DNA from: Clostridium beijerinckii
GTDB taxonomy: Bacteria; Bacillota; Clostridia; Clostridiales; Clostridiaceae
Direction: 5' to 3'
DNA length: 64,000 nucleotides
Assembly (NCBI RefSeq): GCF_018223745.1
Contig: NZ_CP073653.1
Coordinates: 74,501 to 138,500 of the forward strand
Shown: positions 45,945 to 55,907 of the stretch, piece by piece
Numbering within the stretch: position 1 is the stretch's first letter
How the letters are laid out: each line of letters starts with the position of its first letter
Translations under genes and position numbers: made by a program
Notes under the pieces: generated by a model
What the model saw: only the letters and a program-made list of their open reading frames with translations
Told to the model about the DNA's origin: nothing
Databases searched by the model: none

Positions 45945-46337
45945 ATGCCTTTAGGATTGAATATGCAGATTAATCTTGTTATATGCAGCTTAATTGGAGG
46001 TGTTATAACGGGAATATTGTTTGATATATATAGAGGAATAAGAGGATTAAACTCTATAAAGATATTAACAATAATAGAAGATATGCTATTTTGTGTACTT
46101 ATTGCTTTGATTGTTTTTACCTTTTTATTATATACTAATTATGCATTTTTAACTCCCTATGTATATATTTTCATAATTATGGCCATTATATTATACTTTA
46201 AATTTATTAGTAAGTATTTTTATAACAGCGAGATGCTAATTGCAAAATTATCTTATAAGTTGATTAGAATTTTATTGAAAAATTTATTATATCCATTAAA
46301 AATAATTGCATATAAAATTACTGATAAAAGGAAATGA
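45945..46337 (+). CDS. yabQ: Spore cortex protein YabQ
   Basis: 130 residues, four or so membrane helices; GGVITGILFDIYRGIRGL near the N-terminus is the family core. In Bacillus YabQ sits in the forespore outer membrane and is required for cortex formation. Only a weak site (tagga) precedes the ATG nine bases after yabP, so coupling is likely. Confidence 0.9.
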   Translation: MPLGLNMQINLVICSLIGGVITGILFDIYRGIRGLNSIKILTIIEDMLFCVLIALIVFTFLLYTNYAFLTPYVYIFIIMAIILYFKFISKYFYNSEMLIAKLSYKLIRILLKNLLYPLKIIAYKITDKRK

Positions 46338-46414
46338 TAAAAAATTACTTGAATAATACTAATATAGTGTTTACAATAGACTTAAGAGAATTTGCAAAAT
46401 AGAGGTTCTTATAG

Positions 46415-46702
46415 ATGAAAACGAAGTTAATATTAAAGCGGACAATAATTACTGGATTTATTATTTTCTTTGTCTTTAGTTACATTAGGCAAAGTATGAC
46501 AATGAATAGAATTCAAAAGGAAATTGACAGTAAACAAGTTCAGTTAAATGAAATTAAGCAAAAAAACGAAAGACTTCAAGATGAAGTTGATAAAATTAAT
46601 TCAAGCTCATCGGATTATCTTGAAAAATTAGCAAGGGAAAGACTTGGGATGATTAAGCCTGGTGAAAAAGTTGTTAATGGTGAGATAACAAATCAAAATT
46701 AA
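46415..46702 (+). CDS. divIC: DivIC/FtsB-type septum formation initiator
   Basis: 95 residues: short cytoplasmic N-terminus, one membrane helix (about 9-25), coiled coil (RIQKEIDSKQVQLNEIKQKN) and the conserved ending YLEKLARERLGMIKPGEKV. It forms the FtsL-DivIB-DivIC complex at the division septum. Same place as in Bacillus, after yabQ. Confidence 0.92.
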   Translation: MKTKLILKRTIITGFIIFFVFSYIRQSMTMNRIQKEIDSKQVQLNEIKQKNERLQDEVDKINSSSSDYLEKLARERLGMIKPGEKVVNGEITNQN

Positions 46703-46851
46703 ATTTCAATTTATAGAAAAACTTATAAAACTCTGGTAATATTATAGTAGCTAAATAATTAAATTTGTATTCTAAATTAAAGAGCATCTGCACAGCAGAT
46801 TTGTTCTTATAAATTTATATATTTTTAAATTTAAGGAGGAGTCTTTTAAAC

Positions 46852-47262
46852 ATGACCTTAATGGCAGGAAACATAGTAGAGGGCACAGTGATAAACATCA
46901 CAAACTTTGGAGCTTTTATTGAAGTTGAAGGCAAAACTGGATTAGTTCATATTTCAGAAGTGGCAGATTCTTACGTAAAAGATATTAGAGAACATCTTAG
47001 TGAGCAAGATAAAGTGAAAGTGAAAGTTATCTCAATTGATGATAATGGTAAAATCAGTCTTTCAATAAAGCAAGCAAATGTTCAAAGAAAATCGGTTAAA
47101 CCAGCAGAGATTGATTGGAAGGCACCTGATAAGAAGAAAACTACTAATTCAGGAAATTTCGAAGATATTATGTCTAAGTTTCTAAAAGATAGTGAAGAAA
47201 GAATGCAAGATGTAAAGAAACATCAAGAATTTAAAAGTAAAGGTGGAAAAAAAGGCTACTAA
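46852..47262 (+). CDS. yabR: S1-domain RNA-binding protein YabR
   Basis: 136 residues. Single S1 domain at residues 4-75: GNIVEGTVINITNFGAFIEV, GKTGLVHISEVADSYVKD, then KVKVISIDDNGKISLSIKQA; a charged Lys-rich tail follows. Binds RNA or ribosomes; exact role unclear. taaggaggag lies about 12 bases before the ATG. Confidence 0.92.
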   Translation: MTLMAGNIVEGTVINITNFGAFIEVEGKTGLVHISEVADSYVKDIREHLSEQDKVKVKVISIDDNGKISLSIKQANVQRKSVKPAEIDWKAPDKKKTTNSGNFEDIMSKFLKDSEERMQDVKKHQEFKSKGGKKGY

Positions 47263-47474
47263 AAATTTTTAAAATCTTTATTAGGAAAATAAATATAAAA
47301 TTTGCTTGATAAATTTCAAATGTAGAATAGATTTGTAGAGAAATTTTTATATTTGTTTACAGTTTATTCTGCATTATTAAGATTATAAATGGATATTTAT
47401 AGTGCTTAAAACTTGTGATTTACTGATTATTGCAATTAAAATTTTAAATATATAAGATTAATAAAAAAATATTG

Positions 47475-47503
47475 TTGACACTAAAAAGAATATGTATTAT
47501 AAT
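47475..47503 (+). promoter_or_regulatory. Consensus promoter of the tRNA array
   Basis: TTGACA (47475-47480), 17-base spacer, TATAAT (47498-47503): perfect consensus, 34 bases before the first tRNA. It probably drives all ten tRNAs, since no other clear promoter is seen inside the array. Confidence 0.9.
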
Positions 47504-47537
47504 TAGCTTTGTCGTTGGCACTTAGTTTATAAGATAT

Positions 47538-47626
47538 GCCGAAGTGGCGGAACTGGCAGACGCACAGGACTTAAAATCCTGCGGTGGTTAAACACCGTAC
47601 CGGTTCGATTCCGGTCTTCGGCACCA
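47538..47626 (+). tRNA. tRNA-Leu (UAA), copy 1
   Basis: 89 bases with encoded CCA; acceptor gccgaag/cttcggc, long variable arm, anticodon TAA in loop cttaaaa. Confidence 0.95.
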
Positions 47627-47647
47627 TGTATATGAAAAAAATAATAT

Positions 47648-47723
<76 letters not shown>

Positions 47724-47730
47724 TTGATAT

Positions 47731-47807
47731 GGCGGAATAGCTCAGCTGGCTAGAGCACTCGGTTCATACCCGAGGTGTCGTAGGTTCAAGTCCTATTTCC
47801 GCTACCA
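47731..47807 (+). tRNA. Elongator tRNA-Met (CAU), copy 1
   Basis: 77 bases with CCA; acceptor ggcggaa/ttccgct, anticodon CAT in ttcatac. Lacks initiator marks. A tilS-modified tRNA-Ile2 (CAU) is a less likely alternative. Confidence 0.85.
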
Positions 47808-47813
47808 ATATGT

Positions 47814-47902
47814 GCCGAAGTGGCGGAACTGGCAGACGCACAGGACTTAAAATCCTGCGGTGGTTAAACACCGTACCGGTTCGATTCCGGTCTTCGGCAC
47901 CA
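47814..47902 (+). tRNA. tRNA-Leu (UAA), copy 2
   Basis: Identical by eye to copy 1, 276 bases downstream. Confidence 0.95.
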
Positions 47903-47923
47903 TATATATGAAAAAAATAATAT

Positions 47924-47999
<76 letters not shown>

Positions 48000-48006
48000 T
48001 AAATAT

Positions 48007-48083
48007 GGCGGAATAGCTCAGCTGGCTAGAGCACTCGGTTCATACCCGAGGTGTCGTAGGTTCAAGTCCTATTTCCGCTACCA
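48007..48083 (+). tRNA. Elongator tRNA-Met (CAU), copy 2
   Basis: Identical by eye to copy 1. Confidence 0.85.
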
Positions 48084-48089
48084 ATATGT

Positions 48090-48178
48090 GCCGAAGTGGC
48101 GGAACTGGCAGACGCACAGGACTTAAAATCCTGCGGTAGTTAAACACCGTACCGGTTCGATTCCGGTCTTCGGCACCA
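48090..48178 (+). tRNA. tRNA-Leu (UAA), copy 3
   Basis: One change against copies 1-2 in the variable region (ggtagtt for ggtggtt), shared with copy 4. Confidence 0.95.
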
Positions 48179-48199
48179 TATATATGAAAAAAATAATAT

Positions 48200-48275
<76 letters not shown>

Positions 48276-48286
48276 TAAAGTTTAGT

Positions 48287-48306
48287 AAGCTTTGTTATCA
48301 AAGCTT
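48287..48306 (+). other. Hairpin replacing the third tRNA-Met
   Basis: aagctttg-ttat-caaagctt, a perfect 8-bp stem, in the 70-base spacer where unit 3 lacks tRNA-Met. No U-run, so not a standard terminator; could be a processing signal or deletion scar. Confidence 0.5.
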
Positions 48307-48345
48307 TAACTTATATGTCGTGAACTTGTAGGATACAATGAATAT

Positions 48346-48434
48346 GCCGAAGTGGCGGAACTGGCAGACGCACAGGACTTAAAATCCTGCGGTAGTTAAA
48401 CACCGTACCGGTTCGATTCCGGTCTTCGGCACCA
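48346..48434 (+). tRNA. tRNA-Leu (UAA), copy 4
   Basis: Same variable-arm variant as copy 3. Confidence 0.95.
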
Positions 48435-48453
48435 TATATGAAAAAAATAATAT

Positions 48454-48529
<76 letters not shown>

Positions 48530-48531
48530 TA

Positions 48532-48566
48532 AGACTTAAGCAGTAGCTCAGGTCTTTTTTTGTTTG
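48532..48566 (+). terminator. Terminator of the tRNA array
   Basis: Stem agacttaag with ctcaggtct (one mismatch, one G-U pair) followed by a seven-T run, three bases after the last tRNA. Confidence 0.75.
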
Positions 48567-48609
48567 GAAAATATTTATTATATGAAGTATAAGATAAAGG
48601 CATAATATT

Positions 48610-48735
48610 ATGAATAAATTCCTAGCCAGTGAGAAGAAAACTTTAGCATCTATTTATAATGCTAAGAATGAGATATTTAAAGTTTACTTTTCTAACATGG
48701 TGTTTAAATTAGTTATAGATAGAAGTTTAATATGA
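48610..48735 (+). CDS. Possible 41-residue peptide
   Basis: ATG with aaagg nine bases upstream; opens MNKFLASEKKTLASIYNAKN. A small hairpin (tgtag-atga-ctaca) and a T-run follow at about 48738-48770. No family recognised; chance ORF is quite possible. Confidence 0.22.
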   Translation: MNKFLASEKKTLASIYNAKNEIFKVYFSNMVFKLVIDRSLI

Positions 48736-48770
48736 ATGTAGATGACTACACTTATGTTAGGCTTTTTTTA

Positions 48771-49208
48771 GTACTTAATATTTTGAGTACTGTAAGTTAA
48801 CTTGTCATAAGATTGATTACCGAATACGAATTTTGGTCACTTAAGCCAAGAAAATCCGAGAATAATCGTAAAAAATATTATTTTAAGGAGTAATTAAAAA
48901 GTGTATTCACGATTTATAATTTTATGAAAAATATTTTATATATAAATTTCTAATAAAATGAGATTAACGACAAATTAATTATAACGTTCTAAGTTTAATA
49001 ATTAGCCAGATATCTTGATTTACCTTGACTAAGTATGATATTAGATCAAAATGTAATAAAGAAAATAATCTATTAAATCATTAGATATTAGAGAAATATA
49101 GATGAAGTTGTCCTACGAAAACTTTATACGATAAACACCTTATGACATTTATCGTAAGGTTATGATGCTATAATCAAATTACATTATTTGGAAATGAGGC
49201 GAGCTAAT
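48771..49208 (+). promoter_or_regulatory. spoIIE upstream region with palindrome and promoter
   Basis: No gene. tacgataaa (49127-49135) and tttatcgta (49148-49156) form a 9-bp inverted repeat with a 12-base gap, ending 12 bases before a TATAAT (49169-49174), so it covers the expected -35 area. Further up, attaacgacaaat (about 48963) contains a reverse TTTGTCGTT, close to a Spo0A box (TTTGTCRAA). In Bacillus spoIIE is activated by Spo0A at a sigma-A promoter, so this layout is suggestive. Confidence 0.45.
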
Positions 49209-51605
49209 GTGCAGTATGGATTAGGGTTGGATAAGTATGAAGGAATAACTAGAGTAGAAAACTTAAGAAAAAAGTTATGGATGAAAACATCTATAGTGAA
49301 GTTAGGGATTATTCTAATTTCAGGAATCTTGCTCGGTAGAGTAAATTTATTATTAAATCAATCAGATAGTCTTGGTATAGCGCCAATAGGAATTGCGTAT
49401 TTGATAGCTGTAGTTACAAAAGAGAATAGGAGAAATAGTTTAACTGTGGCGATAGGAATCGCTATAGGATATCTAACAATAAGTAGTTTACTGACAGACG
49501 GTTATGTATATTTAGTAGCTGTAGCTTTAGTTACAATTTACTATGTGTTTATAGCACCAGCTAAAAATAGAAAAAAGGAATTAGTAGGTTTTGTAATAAT
49601 TCTAAGTAGTTTTTTTTGTTATGGTTTACTAGTTAATAAATATGAACTTGGCGTAAATATAACTTTATGTTTAATACAGACATTAATTGTATTGCCCATA
49701 TATTATGTTATAAAGTATGCGTTAAATTCTTTGGAAGAGGTTAATACCAATTACTTCTTTTCTTCGGAGGAAATAGTAAGTATTGGAATATTTTTATGTT
49801 TATTAGTTGCAGGAATAGGTAATATAAATATTAGTAATTACTCTATAAGAAATATATGCGCACTTACATTAGTTTTGACGATTGCGTATGTAGGCGGTGC
49901 AACATATGGAACTATGATTGGAGTTTCTATGGGTATAATGCTTGGAGTTGCTTCAAATGACATGATGTATAGTGTAGCCTTTTTTGGAGTTGGAGGCTTA
50001 ATTGTTGGCATATTTAAAGATACTGGGAAAATATTTTCAATACTATCAGGTATAATAATTTATACTGCATTAGCTTTGTACTCTAATGCAGTAACATTGA
50101 AGTTGGGAGTTGAGGTTCTTACTAGTTCTGTTTTATTCTTGTGTGTTCCAAAACCTGTATTTACAAGTATTGAAATTGAGATAAATCCATATAGAAAGAA
50201 AGCATCTTTAGGCGAAATTCAATTAAATGCAATAAAGGAGGAATTTACTTTTAAATTAAAAGAGCTTACAAGTGTACTTACAAATGTATCAAGATGCTTA
50301 TTAACTAACAATGATAATGAAAATTTATTGATTAAATCGAAAGGGAGTGCATTAGTAGAAAACTTGGCAGATAGAAGTTGTTCAAGCTGTGAAAATAGGC
50401 CTTTATGCTGGGAAAGAGAGTTTCATCAAACATTTAATTCTTTTCAAATGTTAATTCAAAGTAAGGAGGAGGGCAAATTAGCAATTCCTATGGATTTGCA
50501 AAAAAGATGTATCAAAAATTTTACACTTTTAAAAAATGCAGAGGGGATTGTAACCAATTATAATGTAAATGAATCAATAAAGGAAAGATTAGCAGAAGGA
50601 AGAAATATATTATCATCCCATATAACTAACATATCGTGTACTTTAGATAATCTTCTTAATGATTTTAAAAAGGAGGTTAGAATAGATACTGATTTAGAAA
50701 GATTGACGAAACGTATACTGAATAAAAACTCCATATATTACAATGATATTTTTTGCTATATAGATAAAAGCGGTAGGGTTAAGATTAGATTAAGTGTAAA
50801 TAATTGCGAAGGAGCTGATTATTATGGAAAAAACATAGTTTCTCTATTGAGCAGTGCTATGAGAATGAAATTATGTATTGGGGATGATGGTTGTAAAATA
50901 AATCCACAGACAAATGAATGTATTATAACGATAGAGGAAAAACCAAAGTATTATATGGTGTCTTATGGTGCAATGGAACCAAAAGGTGGAGAAACTCAAA
51001 TAGGTGATAGTTATAGTTTTGGAAGGACAAGAAATGGAACGTATATGACAATTCTAAGTGATGGGATGGGGTCTGGACCAGAGGCTAAGGAAGAAAGCAA
51101 AGCAACTGTTGATTTGGTAGAAAAGCTTATTGAAGCAGGGTTCGATGAAGATATAACGGTCAACACAGTTAATTCTATAATGGGAATGAGATTTTCGGAA
51201 GATGAAAAATATGCAACTTTAGATTTAAATAGAATTGACTTATATAATGGTAATGCAATATTTGTAAAGATAGGCGCAGCACCTAGCTTTATAAAAAGAG
51301 GCCGTGATGTAATATCTATTAATTCTAAGAATTTACCTTTTGGACTTGTAGATGAAGTGGACGTGGAAGTTATAAGAGAAGTGCTACGACCTGGTGATAT
51401 TTTAATTAATGTCAGCGATGGTATTTTAGATATAGATAAATCAAACTCGGGAGAATCAACTTGGATTGAAGAATATTTAAAGACAATTAATTCAGATCCT
51501 AGAGAACTGTCAGAAAAGGTGTTAGAAAGAGCGAAAAAATTAAGTAATGGAACAATTAAAGATGATATGACAGTAGTAGTTTCAAAAGTTTATTTAGATA
51601 GCTAA
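49209..51605 (+). CDS. spoIIE: Stage II sporulation protein E (PP2C phosphatase)
   Basis: 798 residues. N-terminal block of about ten membrane helices, central regulatory region with the Cys cluster RSCSSCENRPLCW, and C-terminal PP2C phosphatase with GDSYSFGRTRNGTYMTILSD, GMGSGPEAKEES and SDGILDID. It dephosphorylates SpoIIAA to switch on sigma-F in the forespore and sits at the polar septum. I start at GTG 49209, nine bases after gagg, giving MQYGLGLDKYEG; an in-frame TTG at 49188 has no ribosome site. Confidence 0.94.
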   Translation: MQYGLGLDKYEGITRVENLRKKLWMKTSIVKLGIILISGILLGRVNLLLNQSDSLGIAPIGIAYLIAVVTKENRRNSLTVAIGIAIGYLTISSLLTDGYVYLVAVALVTIYYVFIAPAKNRKKELVGFVIILSSFFCYGLLVNKYELGVNITLCLIQTLIVLPIYYVIKYALNSLEEVNTNYFFSSEEIVSIGIFLCLLVAGIGNINISNYSIRNICALTLVLTIAYVGGATYGTMIGVSMGIMLGVASNDMMYSVAFFGVGGLIVGIFKDTGKIFSILSGIIIYTALALYSNAVTLKLGVEVLTSSVLFLCVPKPVFTSIEIEINPYRKKASLGEIQLNAIKEEFTFKLKELTSVLTNVSRCLLTNNDNENLLIKSKGSALVENLADRSCSSCENRPLCWEREFHQTFNSFQMLIQSKEEGKLAIPMDLQKRCIKNFTLLKNAEGIVTNYNVNESIKERLAEGRNILSSHITNISCTLDNLLNDFKKEVRIDTDLERLTKRILNKNSIYYNDIFCYIDKSGRVKIRLSVNNCEGADYYGKNIVSLLSSAMRMKLCIGDDGCKINPQTNECIITIEEKPKYYMVSYGAMEPKGGETQIGDSYSFGRTRNGTYMTILSDGMGSGPEAKEESKATVDLVEKLIEAGFDEDITVNTVNSIMGMRFSEDEKYATLDLNRIDLYNGNAIFVKIGAAPSFIKRGRDVISINSKNLPFGLVDEVDVEVIREVLRPGDILINVSDGILDIDKSNSGESTWIEEYLKTINSDPRELSEKVLERAKKLSNGTIKDDMTVVVSKVYLDS

Positions 51606-51637
51606 GATTATCATGCAATAAGTTATTAAAATATTAT

Positions 51638-51696
51638 AAATAGCTGTTTCAAAAATTTAAATCGTAAGTTAAATTTGAAACAGCTATTTATATTTG
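51638..51696 (+). terminator. Terminator after spoIIE
   Basis: Stem aaatagctgtttcaa with ttgaaacagctattt (51675-51689) and an inner aattta pairing, followed by a T-rich tail. Confidence 0.78.
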
Positions 51697-51871
51697 TTTC
51701 ATATTTAAGTAAATAAATAAGATTGTTTTTAAGAATAATGTTATATTTATATAGAATGAGTTTTGAACTGTTAAATTGAAGCAATAATGTTTACATTTAG
51801 AACATATATACGTAAAATATAAGAAGCGGAATTGTATATGACATAATAATAAATAAGTAGGAGTGTTATTT

Positions 51872-53278
51872 TTGTATAGAAAAGTACTGTCTTATATAAA
51901 AGACAATAACCTTATTAAACCCAATGATAAAATTTTGATTGCTCTTTCTGGAGGACCAGATTCTATATGTCTTTTGAATGTTTTATTTGAGCTAAGAGAA
52001 GAATTAAATATAAGTATAGCTGCTGCACACTTAAATCATCTTTTAAGAGGCGAAGATGCATTTGAAGATGAGAGATATGTCATTAATACATGCAATGATA
52101 TGGGAATAAAATGTTTTGTCAAACGTGTAGATATTAATGCTTATTCTAAGGAAAGTAAGTTGTCTTCGGAAATGGCTGGGAGGAATGCTAGATATGATTT
52201 TTTTGATGAAATCTTAGAAAAAGAAGGCTTTAATAAGATTGCTACTGCGCATAATGCAAATGATCAGGCGGAGACAGTCTTATTTAGGCTTATGAGAGGA
52301 ACAGGCCTTGAAGGGTTGGGAGGAATTAGGGCGTCTAGAGATGATAAAATAATAAGACCCATTTTATGCTTGAGTAGAGAAGAAGTAGAAAACTACGTAA
52401 AACTAAAGAACTTAAATCCAAGAATTGATAAAACTAACTTTGAAAAAATTTATAATAGAAATAAAATAAGATTAGATATATTGCCATATATGAAAGAAAA
52501 TTTTAATGAAGATATAGTACAGACTTTGAATAGGATGTCTACATTATTGCAAAAAGATAATGAATTCCTTGAAAAATTATCCGCTGGTTTATACAATAAA
52601 TATTGTATGGAATGTAATGATTATTTTATAATAAAAAAGGAAATATTTAAAGAGGAAGAATCTTTGGTTAATAGAGTATTAAGGCATGCGTTAACAAGGT
52701 ATTCAAAGTCTAATTACGATTTTGAAGTTAAGCATATATATGAAATATCTTGTTTGGCTCAAAAGTACTCTGGAAAGTTAGTGCATCTTCCAAATGGAGT
52801 TTGTGCTGAAAATGTTTATGGAGATATATACATAAAAACAAAGACAAAAAAATCAGATATAAATAGTAAAAAAGAAGAAATAATTTTAGGTAAAGATAAC
52901 ATATATATAAATACAGTTGAGTTTCATAAGTATGTTATTCAATTTTCTATAATTAATGGTTATAATGAAAATTCTATAAACTTAAAGCAAGGAGATTTCG
53001 TTAAGTATTTTGATTTTGATAAAATTAATAATAATATTTCAATACGAAATAGAAAGAATGGAGATAAAATTATTCCACTAGGAATGAGTGGTAGCAAAAA
53101 ATTAAAAGATATTTTTATTGATATGAAAATTCCTAAGAATGAAAGAGAATGCATCCCTATTTTATGCTTTGATGAAAGGATTGCATGGGTTATTGGAATT
53201 AGAATCTCAGAAGAATATAAACTTACAAGTAAAAGTACGAATATATTAAAAGTAGTCGTTCAAAGAAAGGAATATTAA
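51872..53278 (+). CDS. tilS: tRNA(Ile)-lysidine synthetase
   Basis: 468 residues. ATP PP-loop SGGPDS near residue 29, AAAHLNHLLRGEDAFEDE and ATAHNANDQAETVLFRLMRG, then C-terminal tRNA-binding domains. It makes lysidine at C34 of tRNA-Ile2 so it reads AUA, essential in a genome this AT-rich. TTG at 51872 is preferred, eight bases after aggag; a GTG nine bases earlier overlaps that site. hpt starts two bases after the stop. Confidence 0.94.
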   Translation: MYRKVLSYIKDNNLIKPNDKILIALSGGPDSICLLNVLFELREELNISIAAAHLNHLLRGEDAFEDERYVINTCNDMGIKCFVKRVDINAYSKESKLSSEMAGRNARYDFFDEILEKEGFNKIATAHNANDQAETVLFRLMRGTGLEGLGGIRASRDDKIIRPILCLSREEVENYVKLKNLNPRIDKTNFEKIYNRNKIRLDILPYMKENFNEDIVQTLNRMSTLLQKDNEFLEKLSAGLYNKYCMECNDYFIIKKEIFKEEESLVNRVLRHALTRYSKSNYDFEVKHIYEISCLAQKYSGKLVHLPNGVCAENVYGDIYIKTKTKKSDINSKKEEIILGKDNIYINTVEFHKYVIQFSIINGYNENSINLKQGDFVKYFDFDKINNNISIRNRKNGDKIIPLGMSGSKKLKDIFIDMKIPKNERECIPILCFDERIAWVIGIRISEEYKLTSKSTNILKVVVQRKEY

Positions 53279-53280
53279 AT

Positions 53281-53820
53281 ATGAAACAAGATATACAAGA
53301 GATACTATACTCAGAAGAAATTTTAAGTAAGAGAATTAAAGAACTTGCAAGTGAAATAAGTACAGATTATAGAGGAAAAGATTTACTTATAGTTGGTATT
53401 TTAAAAGGATCAGTAATATTTGCTGCCGAGCTAATAAAAAACATATCTATTAAATGTGAAATAGATTTTATGGCAGTTTCAAGCTATGGAAGTTCTACAG
53501 AAACATCTGGTGTCGTAAGAATATTAAAAGACTTAGATAATAGTATAGAAGGAAAAGATATTTTAGTGGTTGAGGATATCGTTGATACAGGAGTAACCTT
53601 AACATATTTACTTAAATATTTAAAAGCGAGAAAAGCAAATAGTATAGAAATAGTTGCATTACTAAATAAGCAAGCGAGGCGTAAATCTGATTTAGATGTT
53701 AAATATATTGGATTTGAGGTTCCTGATGGATTCATAGTAGGTTATGGAATAGATTATGCTGAAAAATACAGGAATTTACCTTTTATAGGGATATTAAAGC
53801 CTGAAGTATATGAAAAATAG
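53281..53820 (+). CDS. hpt: Hypoxanthine phosphoribosyltransferase
   Basis: 179 residues. PRPP motif VVEDIVDTGVTL, earlier VGILKGSVIFAAELI, and LPFIGILKPEVY at the end. Salvages hypoxanthine and guanine with PRPP. Coupled to tilS (two-base gap) and followed by ftsH, the tilS-hpt-ftsH order of Bacillus. Confidence 0.95.
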   Translation: MKQDIQEILYSEEILSKRIKELASEISTDYRGKDLLIVGILKGSVIFAAELIKNISIKCEIDFMAVSSYGSSTETSGVVRILKDLDNSIEGKDILVVEDIVDTGVTLTYLLKYLKARKANSIEIVALLNKQARRKSDLDVKYIGFEVPDGFIVGYGIDYAEKYRNLPFIGILKPEVYEK

Positions 53821-53894
53821 AAAGTTCAAATTTAATTGTAATAAAAATATTCCTATGGTAAAATTTTAAATATGATGAGAGAGGGGGGCCTTGA

Positions 53895-55703
53895 ATGAAA
53901 AAATATTCAAGTGCGGCTGTATGGATTGTATGCTCAGTTATGCTGATTTTAGCAGCAGTTACTATGTGGCAAACAGGAAAAGGTTCTAATGAGATAACTT
54001 ATAGTTCATTTATACAAAAGTGGAATTCAAATGAAATAGAAAGTATCTTAGTCAAGGAAGACAGCATGACTATAGAAGGAAAAACTACTGATAATAAAAG
54101 TTTTGTTACTATTGCTCCGGGTGAACTTGTTAGTTCGCTTATAGTAAATCAGCCTAAATTAGATGTTAAAGTCGTTTTTGAGAAACCATCTAATAATGCA
54201 ACGTGGATAGCAACATTACTTCCATTTATATTAATGGCAGTATTTATATTTATATTCCTATTTATATTTACTCAACAATCCCAAAGCGGAAGTGGTGGAA
54301 GAGGGGTTATGAATTTTGGTAAAAGCAAAGCTAAAATGGTAACTCCAGATACACAAACAGTTACATTTGAAGATATAGCAGGTGCGGATGAAGAGAAAGC
54401 TGAGCTTGAAGAAATTGTTGAATTTTTAAAATTGCCATCAAAGTATATACAGATAGGCGCAAGAATTCCTAAAGGGGTTTTATTAGTTGGGCCTCCTGGG
54501 ACTGGAAAAACATTACTTGCAAAAGCGATAGCGGGAGAGGCAGGCGTGCCATTCTTTAGTATATCAGGATCAGATTTTGTTGAAATGTTTGTTGGTGTTG
54601 GTGCATCGAGAGTTAGAAGTTTATTTGAAGAAGCAAAGAAAAATTCACCTTGTATAGTATTTATAGATGAAATTGATGCAGTTGGAAGACAGAGAGGTGC
54701 AGGCTTAGGTGGAGGACATGACGAAAGAGAACAGACATTAAATCAACTTCTTGTTGAAATGGATGGATTCGGTGCTAATGAAGGTATCATAATGATAGCT
54801 GCAACAAATAGGCCTGATATATTAGATCCAGCGTTATTAAGACCAGGAAGATTTGATAGGCAAATAATTGTTGGAGCTCCAGATGTAAAAGGTAGAGAGG
54901 AAATTCTTAAAGTTCATACAAGAAAGAAACCACTAAATGATGATGTGAAGTTAGATGTGCTTGCTAGAAGAACACCAGGGTTTTCGGGAGCAGATTTAGA
55001 AAATCTAACAAATGAAGCGGCATTACTTGCTGTTAGAAAAGACAAAAAACAAATTTCTATGTCTGAAATGGAAGAAGCAATAACAAAAGTAATTGCAGGT
55101 CCTGAGAAAAAGAGTAGGGTAATAACTGAACATGATAGGAAATTAACAGCTTATCATGAAGCAGGTCATGCAGTTGTTATGAGATTGCTTCCACACTGTG
55201 ATCCGGTTCATGAAATAAGTGTAATTCCAAGAGGTAGAGCTGGTGGATATACTATGCATCTTCCAAAGGAGGACACTTCTTATACATCTAAGTCTAAATT
55301 AAAAGATGAGATGGTTGGACTCCTAGGTGGAAGAGTTGCTGAAAGATTGATTATGGGAGATATAAGTACTGGTGCAAAAAATGATATAGATAGAGCAAGT
55401 CATATAGCTAGAAGTATGGTTATGGATTATGGTATGAGCGAAGAAATTGGAACTATATCATTTAGTACTTCAGGGCATGATGAAGTTTTCCTTGGAAGAG
55501 ACTTAGGTAAGGGGAGAAACTTTAGCGAAGAGATAGGTTCTAAAATAGATAAAGAAATAAAGAAATTTATAGATGAGGCTTATGATAGAGCTAATAAGCT
55601 TCTAAAAGAAAATATAAACAAATTACATGCTGTTGCAAAAGCTTTAATTGAAAAAGAAAAACTTGATGCAGAAGAATTCGAAGATATTTTTGTAAATAAT
55701 TAA
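53895..55703 (+). CDS. ftsH: ATP-dependent zinc metalloprotease FtsH
   Basis: 602 residues. Two membrane helices (about 8-25 and 106-126) flank an outside domain; AAA+ module with GPPGTGKT (about 199-206), [12 protein letters not shown] and [12 protein letters not shown]; zinc site H421-E-A-G-H425. Degrades membrane and regulatory proteins as a hexamer. gaggggggcc precedes the ATG. Confidence 0.96.
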   Translation: MKKYSSAAVWIVCSVMLILAAVTMWQTGKGSNEITYSSFIQKWNSNEIESILVKEDSMTIEGKTTDNKSFVTIAPGELVSSLIVNQPKLDVKVVFEKPSNNATWIATLLPFILMAVFIFIFLFIFTQQSQSGSGGRGVMNFGKSKAKMVTPDTQTVTFEDIAGADEEKAELEEIVEFLKLPSKYIQIGARIPKGVLLVGPPGTGKTLLAKAIAGEAGVPFFSISGSDFVEMFVGVGASRVRSLFEEAKKNSPCIVFIDEIDAVGRQRGAGLGGGHDEREQTLNQLLVEMDGFGANEGIIMIAATNRPDILDPALLRPGRFDRQIIVGAPDVKGREEILKVHTRKKPLNDDVKLDVLARRTPGFSGADLENLTNEAALLAVRKDKKQISMSEMEEAITKVIAGPEKKSRVITEHDRKLTAYHEAGHAVVMRLLPHCDPVHEISVIPRGRAGGYTMHLPKEDTSYTSKSKLKDEMVGLLGGRVAERLIMGDISTGAKNDIDRASHIARSMVMDYGMSEEIGTISFSTSGHDEVFLGRDLGKGRNFSEEIGSKIDKEIKKFIDEAYDRANKLLKENINKLHAVAKALIEKEKLDAEEFEDIFVNN

Positions 55704-55709
55704 TACACA

Positions 55710-55757
55710 GGCTATTTCAGGCACAAAATGGGTTTGAAATGGCCCTTTAATTTTTTA
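55710..55757 (+). terminator. Terminator after ftsH
   Basis: ggctatttca (55710-55719) with tgaaatggcc (55735-55744), then ctttaatttttt. Confidence 0.72.
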
Positions 55758-55907
55758 TATGTAGAATCATAGAATATTTATATTAATACGAATATTCGGA
55801 GTCTATTTATACTTATTATTCGAAAAAAACTTTTATTATGTATAGTGAAATGATATAATAAATTATATTAAGTATGATTTTGGGTTTATATTTAGGAGGG
55901 ATTTTAA

